From NCBI GenBank assembly GCA_015522865.1, contig WALN01000038.1:1-23918 (forward strand): DNA of 23,918 nucleotides, in the 5' to 3' direction. The notes under the pieces are model-generated. The model saw only the letters and a list, made by a program, of their open reading frames with translations. It was not told where the DNA came from and did not search any database. Source of the DNA: Microcaldota archaeon. GTDB taxonomy: Archaea > Micrarchaeota > Micrarchaeia > Norongarragalinales > WALN01. The position numbers and the translations under genes are program-made. Each line of letters opens with the position of its first letter. Position 1 is the stretch's first letter. Of the stretch, positions 1 to 5,274 are shown in pieces.

Positions 1-23
1 AGTAAAAATATTGAAATAGTATA

Positions 24-34
24 ATTTAAATATT
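24..34 (+). promoter_or_regulatory. TATA box of the permease gene
   Basis: An AT-rich element, ATTTAAATATT, is centred about 30 nt before the permease ATG at 59. This spacing is what an archaeal TBP site would have if transcription starts at or just before the ATG, giving a leaderless mRNA. No GGTG Shine-Dalgarno core is present before this ATG, unlike the minus-strand genes, which supports the leaderless reading. Confidence 0.5.
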
Positions 35-58
35 AAAACTTAACTGAATATTAAAAAC

Positions 59-1381
59 ATGCGAAGGCTGAAAAAGGAGCTTGGATTATTTGAAGCCGCG
101 TTAGTCGGGCTCTCGGTAGTTATTGGAGCGGGCATATATGTTCTTATAGGAAAAGTCGGCTACCTGGCTGGAAATGGGATGTGGCTCTCTTTTTTGCTTG
201 CGGGCATTGCTGCGCTTTTGACCGGCCTGAGTTATGCTGAACTTTCATCAATGTTTCCAAAGGCAAGCTCGAGTTTTTTGTATGTAAAAAGAGCATTTAA
301 AAATAATATAATTGCATCTGCTATTGGTTGGTCAATAATCTTTGAGTTTATGATAGCTGTACCAGTTGTGGCGCTGGGACTTGCCGGTTACCTGAATATA
401 TTCTTTCCATTAAATAAAATAATTACTGCCCTTGTCGTAATTTTGTTGTTTAGTATATTGGTGTTAGTCGGAATAAAAAAATCTGCGAAAGTAAATGATG
501 TTTTGGCTCTTTTGGCTGTTGGGGGCTTGTTGGCAATAGCGATTGCAGGCATATTTTTTGGAAGAGTCAAAATCAATTTCTTTTCGTTTGAATGGATTGG
601 GGCGATAAAAGGAGCTGTGCTTGCATTTTTCGCATTCCTTGGGTTTGAAGCCCTTGCAGTGGAGTCAGAAGAGACAAAGAACGCAAGGAAGCTCATCCCC
701 AAAGCAATATTCCTAACAATTATTATTAGTGCAATTTTGTACGTGTCTGTTGCATTAGGCGCGATGAAGGCGATAGGGGTTGGGAAACTTGCTTCTTCCT
801 CTTCGCCGCTTGCAGATGCAATAGGAGAAATAATTCCATTCTCAAATCTGCTCCTTGCTCTCATTGCAATAGCAGCATGCGCAGGCACGGTGTTAATTGC
901 GCTTCTTACCACCTCTCGTCTACTATACGGCATAGCAAAGCTTCACTTTCTTCCATCCCCGCTTTCAAAATTAAACAAAAAATTTTCAACTCCCCATTAT
1001 GCGATTTTAATTTCTCTTGTAATAAGCAGCACGTTTCTGCTTGTTGGGAAGATTGAAGAGATCGCGGCAACAACTAGTTTTGTAGCCCTTTTTGTTTTTT
1101 CTTTTGTAAATGCATCTGTAATAATGTTAAGAAGAAGCAGGCCAAACTTGAGGAGGGGTTTCATCATTCCGCTTAATGTAAAAAATATACCCATAAGCGC
1201 AGTTGCAGCAATCATAGTAAATTTATTATTAATATGCAGTCTGCCCATCAAAATAATTGTTATGGGGGCAAGCATAATCGTAGTGGGCGCAATTATCATA
1301 ATACTGCAAAGGGCATTTGTCATCAAAAAAGTAGAGATAGAAGTTGAAAAAGAGTTCGAAAAAATAATTAAAGAAATCTAG
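59..1381 (+). CDS. APC-family amino-acid permease
   Basis: A 440-residue integral membrane protein. The N-terminal stretch LGLFEAALVGLSVVIGAGIY is the glycine-rich first helix typical of the amino acid/polyamine/organocation (APC) family, with the unwound GAGIY substrate-binding segment. About twelve hydrophobic helices follow, and the chain ends in a short charged cytoplasmic tail (EIEVEKEFEKIIKEI). The family exchanges or imports amino acids across the cytoplasmic membrane; the substrate cannot be read from the sequence. The ATG at 59 gives a full-length family member and lies about 30 nt after a TATA box. It is the only long plus-strand gene in the window and is unrelated to the ribosomal cluster. 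It converges with the tRNA-Gly gene, whose 3' end is 33 nt away. Confidence 0.9.
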   Translation: MRRLKKELGLFEAALVGLSVVIGAGIYVLIGKVGYLAGNGMWLSFLLAGIAALLTGLSYAELSSMFPKASSSFLYVKRAFKNNIIASAIGWSIIFEFMIAVPVVALGLAGYLNIFFPLNKIITALVVILLFSILVLVGIKKSAKVNDVLALLAVGGLLAIAIAGIFFGRVKINFFSFEWIGAIKGAVLAFFAFLGFEALAVESEETKNARKLIPKAIFLTIIISAILYVSVALGAMKAIGVGKLASSSSPLADAIGEIIPFSNLLLALIAIAACAGTVLIALLTTSRLLYGIAKLHFLPSPLSKLNKKFSTPHYAILISLVISSTFLLVGKIEEIAATTSFVALFVFSFVNASVIMLRRSRPNLRRGFIIPLNVKNIPISAVAAIIVNLLLICSLPIKIIVMGASIIVVGAIIIILQRAFVIKKVEIEVEKEFEKIIKEI

Positions 1382-1414
1382 AAATTTATTTTTAACAGAT
1401 TCTAATACAATAAA

Positions 1415-1486
1415 TGCGGCTGCCGGGGGTCGAACCCGGGTCATCAGCTTGGAGGGCTGGTATCCTAACCACTAGACCACAGCCGC
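1415..1486 (-). tRNA. tRNA-Gly (anticodon UCC)
   Basis: A complete, uninterrupted tRNA. The acceptor stem GCGGCTG/CAGCCGC and T stem CCGGG/CCCGG pair perfectly; the T loop is TTCGACC and the discriminator is A73; CCA is not encoded. The anticodon loop reads CCTCCAA, so the anticodon is UCC (Gly). Two oddities are visible: position 33 is C rather than the near-universal U, and the first anticodon-stem pair (27-43) is a C-A mismatch. It is the only tRNA in the window without an insertion. It is transcribed away from the zinc-finger gene at 1560, sharing an AT-rich divergent promoter region of about 70 nt. Confidence 0.95.
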
Positions 1487-1530
1487 GCAACAATAATAAC
1501 AAAGTAAAAAAATAAAAAGAGATAGAAAAG

Positions 1531-1538
1531 TTTATTTA
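1531..1538 (+). promoter_or_regulatory. TATA box of the zinc-finger gene
   Basis: The motif TTTATTTA is centred about 25 nt before the ATG at 1560. This is the distance at which archaeal TBP/TFB would start transcription right at that ATG. It is the main reason for choosing 1560 over the earlier in-frame ATG at 1542, which lies too close to the box to be transcribed. Confidence 0.5.
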
Positions 1539-1559
1539 AAAATGCTTATTAAAAAAAGC

Positions 1560-1772
1560 ATGAAGGGAATAATCTGCCCTGTTTGTGGGAAAGAGTTCAA
1601 AAATGCATCTGAATTAGCGGAACATATAAATAGCGCCGAAGATGAGGAACATAAAAAATGGAAAAGGAACAGAAAGATTCCGAGTGGCCAAATACCGACA
1701 ACTCCGGAAGATTTAGAAAAAATGAGAAAAAAAATTAAGAAAATGCTTGAGGATATTTATTTCTCAAAGTAA
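1560..1772 (+). CDS. Small C2H2 zinc-finger protein
   Basis: A 70-residue protein from the ATG at 1560 (an earlier in-frame ATG at 1542 would add six residues but falls almost on the TATA box). Near the N-terminus it has CPVCGKEF followed by HINSAEDEEH, a C-x2-C-x12-H-x8-H arrangement that can bind one zinc ion, like short archaeal C2H2 proteins. The second half is basic and helical (MRKKIKKMLEDI) and includes a TPEDLEKM segment. Such proteins are thought to bind nucleic acid or proteins; no specific role can be assigned. The mRNA is probably leaderless. It stands alone between tRNA-Gly and the 84-bp repeat array. Confidence 0.75.
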   Translation: MKGIICPVCGKEFKNASELAEHINSAEDEEHKKWKRNRKIPSGQIPTTPEDLEKMRKKIKKMLEDIYFSK

Positions 1773-1790
1773 GACACCTACGGTTTCTCA

Positions 1791-2001
1791 CTCGTTTCCC
1801 TTTAAATTAGTGCGGTTTCCTACTACTTTCCTTTAGTAATTCTTTCTTTGGAACAGCTTAGTACTTTCTTTCTTTTTAAGAAAGAAAGGACCAGCACGGT
1901 TTCCTACTACTTTCCTTTAGTAATTCTTTCTTTGGAACAGCTTAGTACTTTCTTTCTTTTTAAGAAAGAAAGGACCAGCACGGTTTCCTACTACTTTCCC
2001 T
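1791..2001. repeat. 84-bp tandem repeat array downstream of tRNA-Pro
   Basis: Two full 84-bp units (1813-1896 and 1897-1980) are nearly identical. A third partial copy begins at 1981, and a degenerate fragment (CGGTTTCTCACTCGTTTCCC) lies at 1791. Each unit contains the near-palindrome CTTTCTT...AAGAAAG, able to form a hairpin, plus the connectors GGACCAGCACGG and GGAACAGCTTAGTAC. Read on the minus strand the connector GTACTAAGCTGTTCCAA closely resembles GTGCTAAGCTGTCCCAAG at 3912 inside the tRNA-Leu insertion. The array ends 22 nt from the mature 3' end of tRNA-Pro, so it would lie in the tRNA 3' trailer. There are no unique spacers, so it is not a CRISPR array. Confidence 0.9.
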
Positions 2002-2043
2002 ATAAGAAACTACAGTTTATTAGTGGGGCCGCCGAGATTCGAA

Positions 2044-2269
2044 TTCCCGCGCTTCCTTCTTTTCAGCAAAAATAACCTTACCAAAATCTTTCTTTTCTAG
2101 TAAAGGTCTTTTCAGAAGTTCTTTCTTTTCTAGTAAAGGTCTTTTCAGCAGTTCTTTCTTTTCTAGTAAAGGTCTTTTCAGCAGTTCTTTCTTTTCTAGT
2201 AAAGGTCTTTTCAGCAGTTCTTTCTTTTCTAGTAAAGGTCTTTTCTTTCTTTAGAAAGAAAAGAAGTTT
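2044..2269 (-). other. tRNA-Pro intron 2, T arm (about 53/54), 226 nt
   Basis: This stretch separates T-stem strand CCGAG (2270-2274) from loop TTCGAAT (2037-2043). Its two ends can pair: CTTCTTTTC just inside the 5' end matches GAAAAGAAG near the 3' end, forming a stem that would bring the exon ends together. The interior holds five 33-bp tandem repeats. Boundaries are inferred from the tRNA fold and may be off by one or two bases. Removal would be by the archaeal tRNA splicing endonuclease acting on a bulge-helix-bulge-like fold (inference; the exact bulges were not resolved). Confidence 0.75.
2087..2251. repeat. 33-bp tandem repeats (5 copies) inside the tRNA-Pro intron
   Basis: The core TCTAGTAAAGGTCTTTTC starts at 2096, 2129, 2162, 2195 and 2228, an exact 33-bp period. 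Each unit also carries TTCTTTCTTT. The last unit runs into the palindrome CTTTCTTTAGAAAGAAAAG that closes the intron hairpin. Because 33 is a multiple of three, the minus strand stays open as an 11-residue repeat, which is best seen as a by-product of the period. Confidence 0.95.
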
Positions 2270-2302
2270 CTCGGGTCGCAGCCACCCCAAGGCTGAAGGA
2301 TG

Positions 2303-2348
2303 GTGCCTAAACAATCTTTCTTTTCATCAAAGTCAAGAAAGAAGTTTT
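2303..2348 (-). other. tRNA-Pro intron 1, D loop, about 46 nt
   Basis: This sequence sits between G18-G19 of the D loop and A21. It folds into a hairpin: TCTTTCTT pairs with AAGAAAGA, and AAAC with GTTT further out; GCCT of the 5' exon can also pair with AGGC at the 3' side. The exact splice points within the D loop are not determined; a few bases on either side could be exon. It uses the same CTTTCTT/AAGAAAG vocabulary as the larger repeats. Confidence 0.65.
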
Positions 2349-2421
2349 CCAGGCTACCCTACGGCCCCCCCAAACAAATATTATAAATTAGCCCTTTATT
2401 ATTTCCTACCTCCAAAAAAGT

Positions 2422-2616
2422 TTAGTAGCGTTTATAAGCAATTATTTCTCCCAAATAGTCTTCCTGAGAAATAAGCATTCTTCTGCAACAGTACCTATCA
2501 ACGCCCAAATCATCAAGCACTTTTGCGGGATCTTCTTTTTTGGATCTTTTTTTGAATTTCTCATACAAATGTCCTATTGGCTTCCCGCATGAAAAACATC
2601 TTACTGGTATTAGCAT
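2422..2616 (-). CDS. rpoN: RNA polymerase subunit N (Rpb10-like)
   Basis: A 64-residue zinc-binding subunit of archaeal RNA polymerase that helps the D/L assembly platform join the large subunits. The family signature is visible: MLIPVRCFSCGKPIG at the N-terminus (C7-x2-C10) and DRYCCRRML in the second half, giving the atypical CX2C...CC zinc site. The length is typical. The ATG at 2616 is preceded by a G-rich Shine-Dalgarno stretch (GGGGGGGAT); the longer in-frame extension upstream overlaps uS9 and is not family-like. It is the last gene of the eL18-uL13-uS9-rpoN operon, a classical archaeal order, 55 nt after the uS9 stop. Confidence 0.97.
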   Translation of the reverse strand: MLIPVRCFSCGKPIGHLYEKFKKRSKKEDPAKVLDDLGVDRYCCRRMLISQEDYLGEIIAYKRY

Positions 2617-2671
2617 ATTATCCCCCCCTACAACGCACCTATTTATACCCACATCTTTTTTAGTTTTCGCA

Positions 2672-3079
2672 TTATCTATAAGATTTTGTAAATCTTGCGC
2701 GTGCTTTTCTTCCCAAATACTTCTTTGGTTCAACCCTTCGCATGTCATCAACAAGCATGGCTCGGTCGTATTCTAATAAACGTTTTTTAAGTGTGGCGTC
2801 CCCAGTAAATTCAACCAATGCTTTTGCTATCGCAGTTCGGGCGGCCTGAGCTTGGCCCATCTTCCCCCCGCCGTTGGTTCTGATTAAAATATCGAACTCT
2901 GAAGGAGCACAAAATTTGAAAGGTTCTGAAACGATATATTTAACTGTTTTGTCCTCAACCAAATCCAGAGGGGTGTTGTTAAAAATTACTTTGCCTTTGC
3001 CTTTTTTTATTCTTACCCTTGCTACCGCTCTCTTTCTCTTGCCCTTAGTTATAACTATTTTTTCTTTCTTCTTTTTCAT
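2672..3079 (-). CDS. rps9: 30S ribosomal protein uS9
   Basis: A 135-residue small-subunit protein whose C-terminal tail reaches the P-site tRNA. Visible features are GKRKRAVARVRI near the N-terminus, the central GGGKMGQAQAARTAIAKAL motif, and the invariant ending KARARFTKSYR. The ATG at 3079 overlaps the uL13 stop as ATGA and lies 6 nt after a GGTG core; an in-frame GTG three codons earlier overlaps that core and is not chosen. It is translationally coupled to uL13, its usual partner in all domains. Confidence 0.97.
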   Translation of the reverse strand: MKKKKEKIVITKGKRKRAVARVRIKKGKGKVIFNNTPLDLVEDKTVKYIVSEPFKFCAPSEFDILIRTNGGGKMGQAQAARTAIAKALVEFTGDATLKKRLLEYDRAMLVDDMRRVEPKKYLGRKARARFTKSYR

Positions 3080-3489
3080 TTGTTCCACCCAAGAGATTTG
3101 CAGATATCTCCTACTGAAATAAATTTTGAATATAAATGTTTTGAAGTGATTGGAAATTTCTCTGCCTTTCCCTCATATTTTTCTGGCACGCCCATAAACA
3201 CCTTTATTCTACTTGCTGCTTCTTTCCCCCTTCTCTCTTTGGGGAGCATTCCTTTTATAATTTTCTTTAAAAATAAATCCGGCCTTCGGGGCCATTTTGC
3301 AGCATGTTCGGGATTGGACTTATTTATCATCCCCCTTCTCTTCTTATAAACGCTAACAATACGCACGGGGTCGCCCGAAATAATCGCTTTTTCTCCATTA
3401 ACAATTATCACGCTTTCTTTAAGTAGAGCTCTTTTTGCACAAAATGCTGCCAATTTTCCAGCAATTGCACCTGTTGCATCAACAATCAT
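3076..3489 (-). CDS. rpl13: 50S ribosomal protein uL13
   Basis: A 137-residue large-subunit protein that binds 23S rRNA early in assembly. It begins MIVDATGAIAGKLAAFCAK, the family N-terminal nucleotide-like fold, and has the conserved KKIIKGMLPKERRGKEAASRIKVF core cut here into MLPK and GKEA signatures. Both ends overlap neighbours by ATGA: the start overlaps the eL18 stop and the stop overlaps the uS9 start, so the three genes are translationally coupled. The length is as expected for archaea. Confidence 0.97.
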   Translation of the reverse strand: MIVDATGAIAGKLAAFCAKRALLKESVIIVNGEKAIISGDPVRIVSVYKKRRGMINKSNPEHAAKWPRRPDLFLKKIIKGMLPKERRGKEAASRIKVFMGVPEKYEGKAEKFPITSKHLYSKFISVGDICKSLGWNK

Positions 3490-3845
3490 ATTATCACTCT
3501 TACGTTTTCTAATTTTTTGTTTGATTTAAATAAATCAAGCAAGTAAAAATACTCCCCTTTTGAGCGCTTTATTTTTTCGATAGCAGATGAGGAAAAAGAG
3601 AGCGCTGCAACCTTTATTGGCTTTTTAAGTTCACCAATGCCTAAAACTTTCCCAGGAACAATAATAAGCTCCTTGTCTTTTGAAAATACTTCAAGTTTTT
3701 TAACATTGACCTCAACTTTTCTTCGCCTGGGTCTTCTAAGATATTTTAGAAGTAGAGTATAAACTGGCTTTTTCTCTTTTCTCATCTTCTTCTCACACAG
3801 AGCAATCAACTGTATATGCTCTGGATTTTCAGGACCTTTTTTCAT
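3486..3845 (-). CDS. rpl18e: 50S ribosomal protein eL18
   Basis: A 119-residue archaeal/eukaryotic large-subunit protein (uL15 superfamily). Recognisable parts are the basic LKYLRRPRRRKVEVNV stretch, VPGKVLGIGEL and VAALSFSSSAIEKI. The start chosen is the ATG at 3845, 6 nt after GGTG; an in-frame GTG three codons earlier lies within the ribosome-binding site. The ATG is only 16 nt after the mature 3' end of tRNA-Leu (3862), so the ribosome-binding site is the only thing between the tRNA and the first codon. First gene of the eL18-uL13-uS9-rpoN operon. Confidence 0.95.
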   Translation of the reverse strand: MKKGPENPEHIQLIALCEKKMRKEKKPVYTLLLKYLRRPRRRKVEVNVKKLEVFSKDKELIIVPGKVLGIGELKKPIKVAALSFSSSAIEKIKRSKGEYFYLLDLFKSNKKLENVRVII

Positions 3846-3874
3846 TTTATTCACCTTTTTATGCGGGGACTGGG

Positions 3875-4148
3875 ATTTTCTCTCTGGCCCTTCTTTCTTA
3901 AGAAGAAAGAAGTGCTAAGCTGTCCCAAGAAAGAAGTTCGTTCTTTCTTTCTAAGAAGTTGCGCTGCACCAGCACTTCTTTCTAAAGAAAGACCTGCAGC
4001 ACCTCTCTTAAGAAGAGAGCTGCACCAGAGAACTTCTTGATGCAACTTCTTTTGAAGAAGTTGCTTACAGAAGCTTACCGCTTTCTTTCTAAATTCTTTC
4101 TTTTTGGGAAGCTTACACTTTTTCTTTCTTTAGAAAGAAAAAGGGGAG
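3875..4148 (-). other. tRNA-Leu T-loop intron, 274 nt of chained hairpins
   Basis: The insertion separates TTCAAAC from CCCAG, at position 59/60 or 60/61 (both give a valid loop). It has no credible reading frame. On the plus strand it is a chain of inverted repeats: TTCTTTCTTAAGAAGAAAGAA near 3890 in part, CTTTCTAAAGAAAG near 3978, CTCTCTTAAGAAGAGAG near 4003, GCAACTTCTT/AAGAAGTTGC at 4044-4066, and TTTTTCTTTCTTTAGAAAG near 4120. The spacers contain GCTGCACCAGC, GCTAAGCTGTCCC and GAAGCTTACCGC, which recur in other arrays of the window. Confidence 0.8.
3945..4090 (+). repeat. Hairpin-repeat block shared with the right end of the window
   Basis: A stretch of at least 33 nt (3948-3980, beginning TTTCTAAGAAGTTGCGCTGC) is identical to the reverse complement of 23819-23851. 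A second stretch, 4032-4090 (CTTGATGCAACTTCTT to GAAGCTTACCGCTTTC), matches the reverse complement of about 23763-23824 with very few differences. The two segments occur in the same order in both places, but the block is inverted relative to its host tRNA here and direct at the right end. Direct evidence for a dispersed repeat family. Confidence 0.85.
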
Positions 4149-4182
4149 GTTTGAACCCAGGCATCCCTAAGGAACAGGAACC

Positions 4183-4461
4183 TCAGTCCTGCGCATTTGA
4201 CCAGTCTCTGCCATCCCCGCATAAACGCAAAATAACCTCTTCCTCTGGAAGCTCAAACTCAACTTCTTTTTCTCTTGATGCTGCTCCCCTAACGATGCGT
4301 GCTTTTAATCTGTATTTATTTTTCAGTTTCTTTAAAAGCTCTTTGTTTGCTTTGTTATGTTCGGGCGGAGAAACAACTCTTGCAACTATCTTTGCGCCCA
4401 TCGCAGAACGCACACATTGTATCCCAAACTTTTTTGAATTTGGAACCACTCTTATCCTCAT
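4183..4461 (-). CDS. DUF167 (YggU/UPF0235) family protein overlapping tRNA-Leu
   Basis: A 92-residue protein of the DUF167 family, a small alpha/beta fold found across archaea, bacteria and eukaryotes with no settled function. Family features are RIRVVPNSKK at the start, ARVVSPPEHNKANKELLKKL (the P-x3-NKAN-x-EL pattern) and VRGAASREKEVEFE. The ATG at 4461 follows GTGAG at short distance. No stop codon appears before the tRNA-Leu 5' end: the last twelve codons and the TGA stop (which falls on the tRNA-Leu anticodon loop) are tRNA sequence. Processing the tRNA from a shared transcript would remove the stop codon. It follows rpoD by 45 nt. Confidence 0.85.
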   Translation of the reverse strand: MRIRVVPNSKKFGIQCVRSAMGAKIVARVVSPPEHNKANKELLKKLKNKYRLKARIVRGAASREKEVEFELPEEEVILRLCGDGRDWSNAQD

Positions 4462-4506
4462 CTACTCACATAATCTTACAACAAACACTATTAATCTGTC
4501 TTCTGC

Positions 4507-5241
4507 TCAGATTTTGCCTATTTTTTCATATAGCTGCTTTGCATTATCCCTTATAAGTTTCGTTGCTCTCAAAAGTTGTTCTCGGGCAGTTAGGTTGTTA
4601 TAACTCTCAACTTTAAAAATAAAGGAACCGCCAGAAGGCTTGACTATTAGTGCCTTTTTGGGGCATATCTCCATGCATGCGCCGCACAGATCGCACTCCT
4701 CTATTTTTTTTATTTGTAAATTTTTGTTGAAAAGGTTTTTTGGACAAATTTCAACACATTTCATGCATTTGTCGCAGTTATCTCCTATTGTGATGTCGGC
4801 AAGCGCTCCGTACGAAGCAAAAGCAGACTGAAATTTGGCATGTTTTTTGGGAATTCCTTTACGCGCAACAGCAGTAAGGCGGAGGGTCTGCTTTTTGGCA
4901 AGTACTATTATTGGGATGTCCTTGATTGCGACTTTTATGGACGAATCTGAAGATTTAAGGTCTTTTGAGTAAACTGTAGTAGGACCTGTTGCACTCAAGC
5001 TGAAATTTACCTCGTAGTCTGGAGCTGATTTTGCGTAAGTAAGCGGAATCAAGCCAATTCTATGGGCGATGTACTCATTAAATATTGGCGATGTGTTTTC
5101 GCTAAACCTAACTTCATCTATTGCAAACGCTTCTAAACCTGAAACAATTGTTCTTCTGATGGCATTTGCAAAAGCTGGCGACGCGTCTGTTAATAGAAAT
5201 TCTAATTTATTTTTTTTCTCTTTTAATATTTTCACTTTCAT
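4507..5241 (-). CDS. rpoD: RNA polymerase subunit D (Rpb3/alpha-like) with two 4Fe-4S sites
   Basis: A 244-residue subunit that, with subunit L, forms the assembly platform of archaeal RNA polymerase. The alpha-like dimerisation domain is at the N-terminus (SPAFANAIRRTIVSGLEAFA) and continues at the C-terminus. Between them is a ferredoxin-like insert with two complete cysteine sets: C156, C159, C162, C166 (CDKCMKCVEICP) and C183, C186, C189, C193 (CDLCGACMEICP), each a C-x2-C-x2-C-x3-CP motif. Some archaeal D subunits keep both clusters, others one or none. The ATG at 5241 is 6 nt after GGTG; a GTG three codons earlier lies in that site. It sits after uS11, the standard archaeal order. Confidence 0.97.
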   Translation of the reverse strand: MKVKILKEKKNKLEFLLTDASPAFANAIRRTIVSGLEAFAIDEVRFSENTSPIFNEYIAHRIGLIPLTYAKSAPDYEVNFSLSATGPTTVYSKDLKSSDSSIKVAIKDIPIIVLAKKQTLRLTAVARKGIPKKHAKFQSAFASYGALADITIGDNCDKCMKCVEICPKNLFNKNLQIKKIEECDLCGACMEICPKKALIVKPSGGSFIFKVESYNNLTAREQLLRATKLIRDNAKQLYEKIGKI

Positions 5242-5274
5242 TTTTTGCACCTCAATTGAATAAACTAAAAAAAA

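Larger units (their letters stand above)
2024..2368 (-). tRNA. tRNA-Pro (anticodon GGG) with two non-canonical introns
   Basis: Three exon blocks reassemble into a tRNA-Pro. Block 1 (2349-2368) carries the acceptor 5' strand GGGGCCG and the D arm up to G18-G19. Block 2 (2270 to about 2302) carries the anticodon stem CAGCC/GGCTG, loop TTGGGGT (anticodon GGG), variable CGAC and T-stem strand CCGAG. Block 3 (2024-2043) carries loop TTCGAAT, CTCGG, CGGCCCC and A73. Acceptor, anticodon and T stems then pair perfectly over their full length, which is strong evidence for a functional interrupted gene and not a decayed one. The insertions are about 46 nt in the D loop and 226 nt at the T stem/loop junction. 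No CCA is encoded. It lies 53 nt after the rpoN stop and may be read from that operon or from an AT-rich TATA-like stretch near 2379. Confidence 0.85.
3862..4220 (-). tRNA. tRNA-Leu (anticodon GAG) with a long T-loop intron
   Basis: The 5' exon (about 4149-4220) carries acceptor strand GCGGGGA, a D arm, anticodon stem CAGGA/TCCTG with loop CTGAGGT (anticodon GAG), a long variable arm typical of class II tRNAs, and T-stem strand CTGGG with most of the loop (TTCAAAC). The 3' exon (3862-3874) supplies CCCAG, TCCCCGC and A73. Acceptor and T stems pair perfectly when the 274 nt between are removed. A73 and the long arm agree with leucine. The 5' 38 nt overlap the end of the DUF167 gene on the same strand, and the 3' end is 16 nt before the eL18 start, so it is probably cotranscribed with both. 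Confidence 0.88.

Noticed and set aside
1791..2251. CRISPR array
   Set aside because: The 84-bp and 33-bp repeats are head-to-tail with no unique spacers, and there are no cas genes.
2078..2314. A 78-codon minus-strand reading frame with five 11-residue repeats (KTFTRKERTAE)
   Set aside because: It is a by-product of the 33-bp repeats in the tRNA-Pro intron; it spans intron and exon, including the anticodon arm, and resembles no protein.
3875..4148. Plus- and minus-strand reading frames across the tRNA-Leu insertion (for example a homing endonuclease)
   Set aside because: Translations are low complexity and follow the hairpin repeats; no LAGLIDADG or other endonuclease motif is seen.
2024..4220. 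tRNA-Pro and tRNA-Leu as decayed pseudogenes
   Set aside because: All stems pair perfectly after removing the insertions; decay would leave exon mismatches.
3862..4220. Group I or group II self-splicing intron in tRNA-Leu
   Set aside because: No conserved core elements were recognised and the sequence is simple inverted repeats; archaeal tRNA introns are normally cut by the splicing endonuclease.
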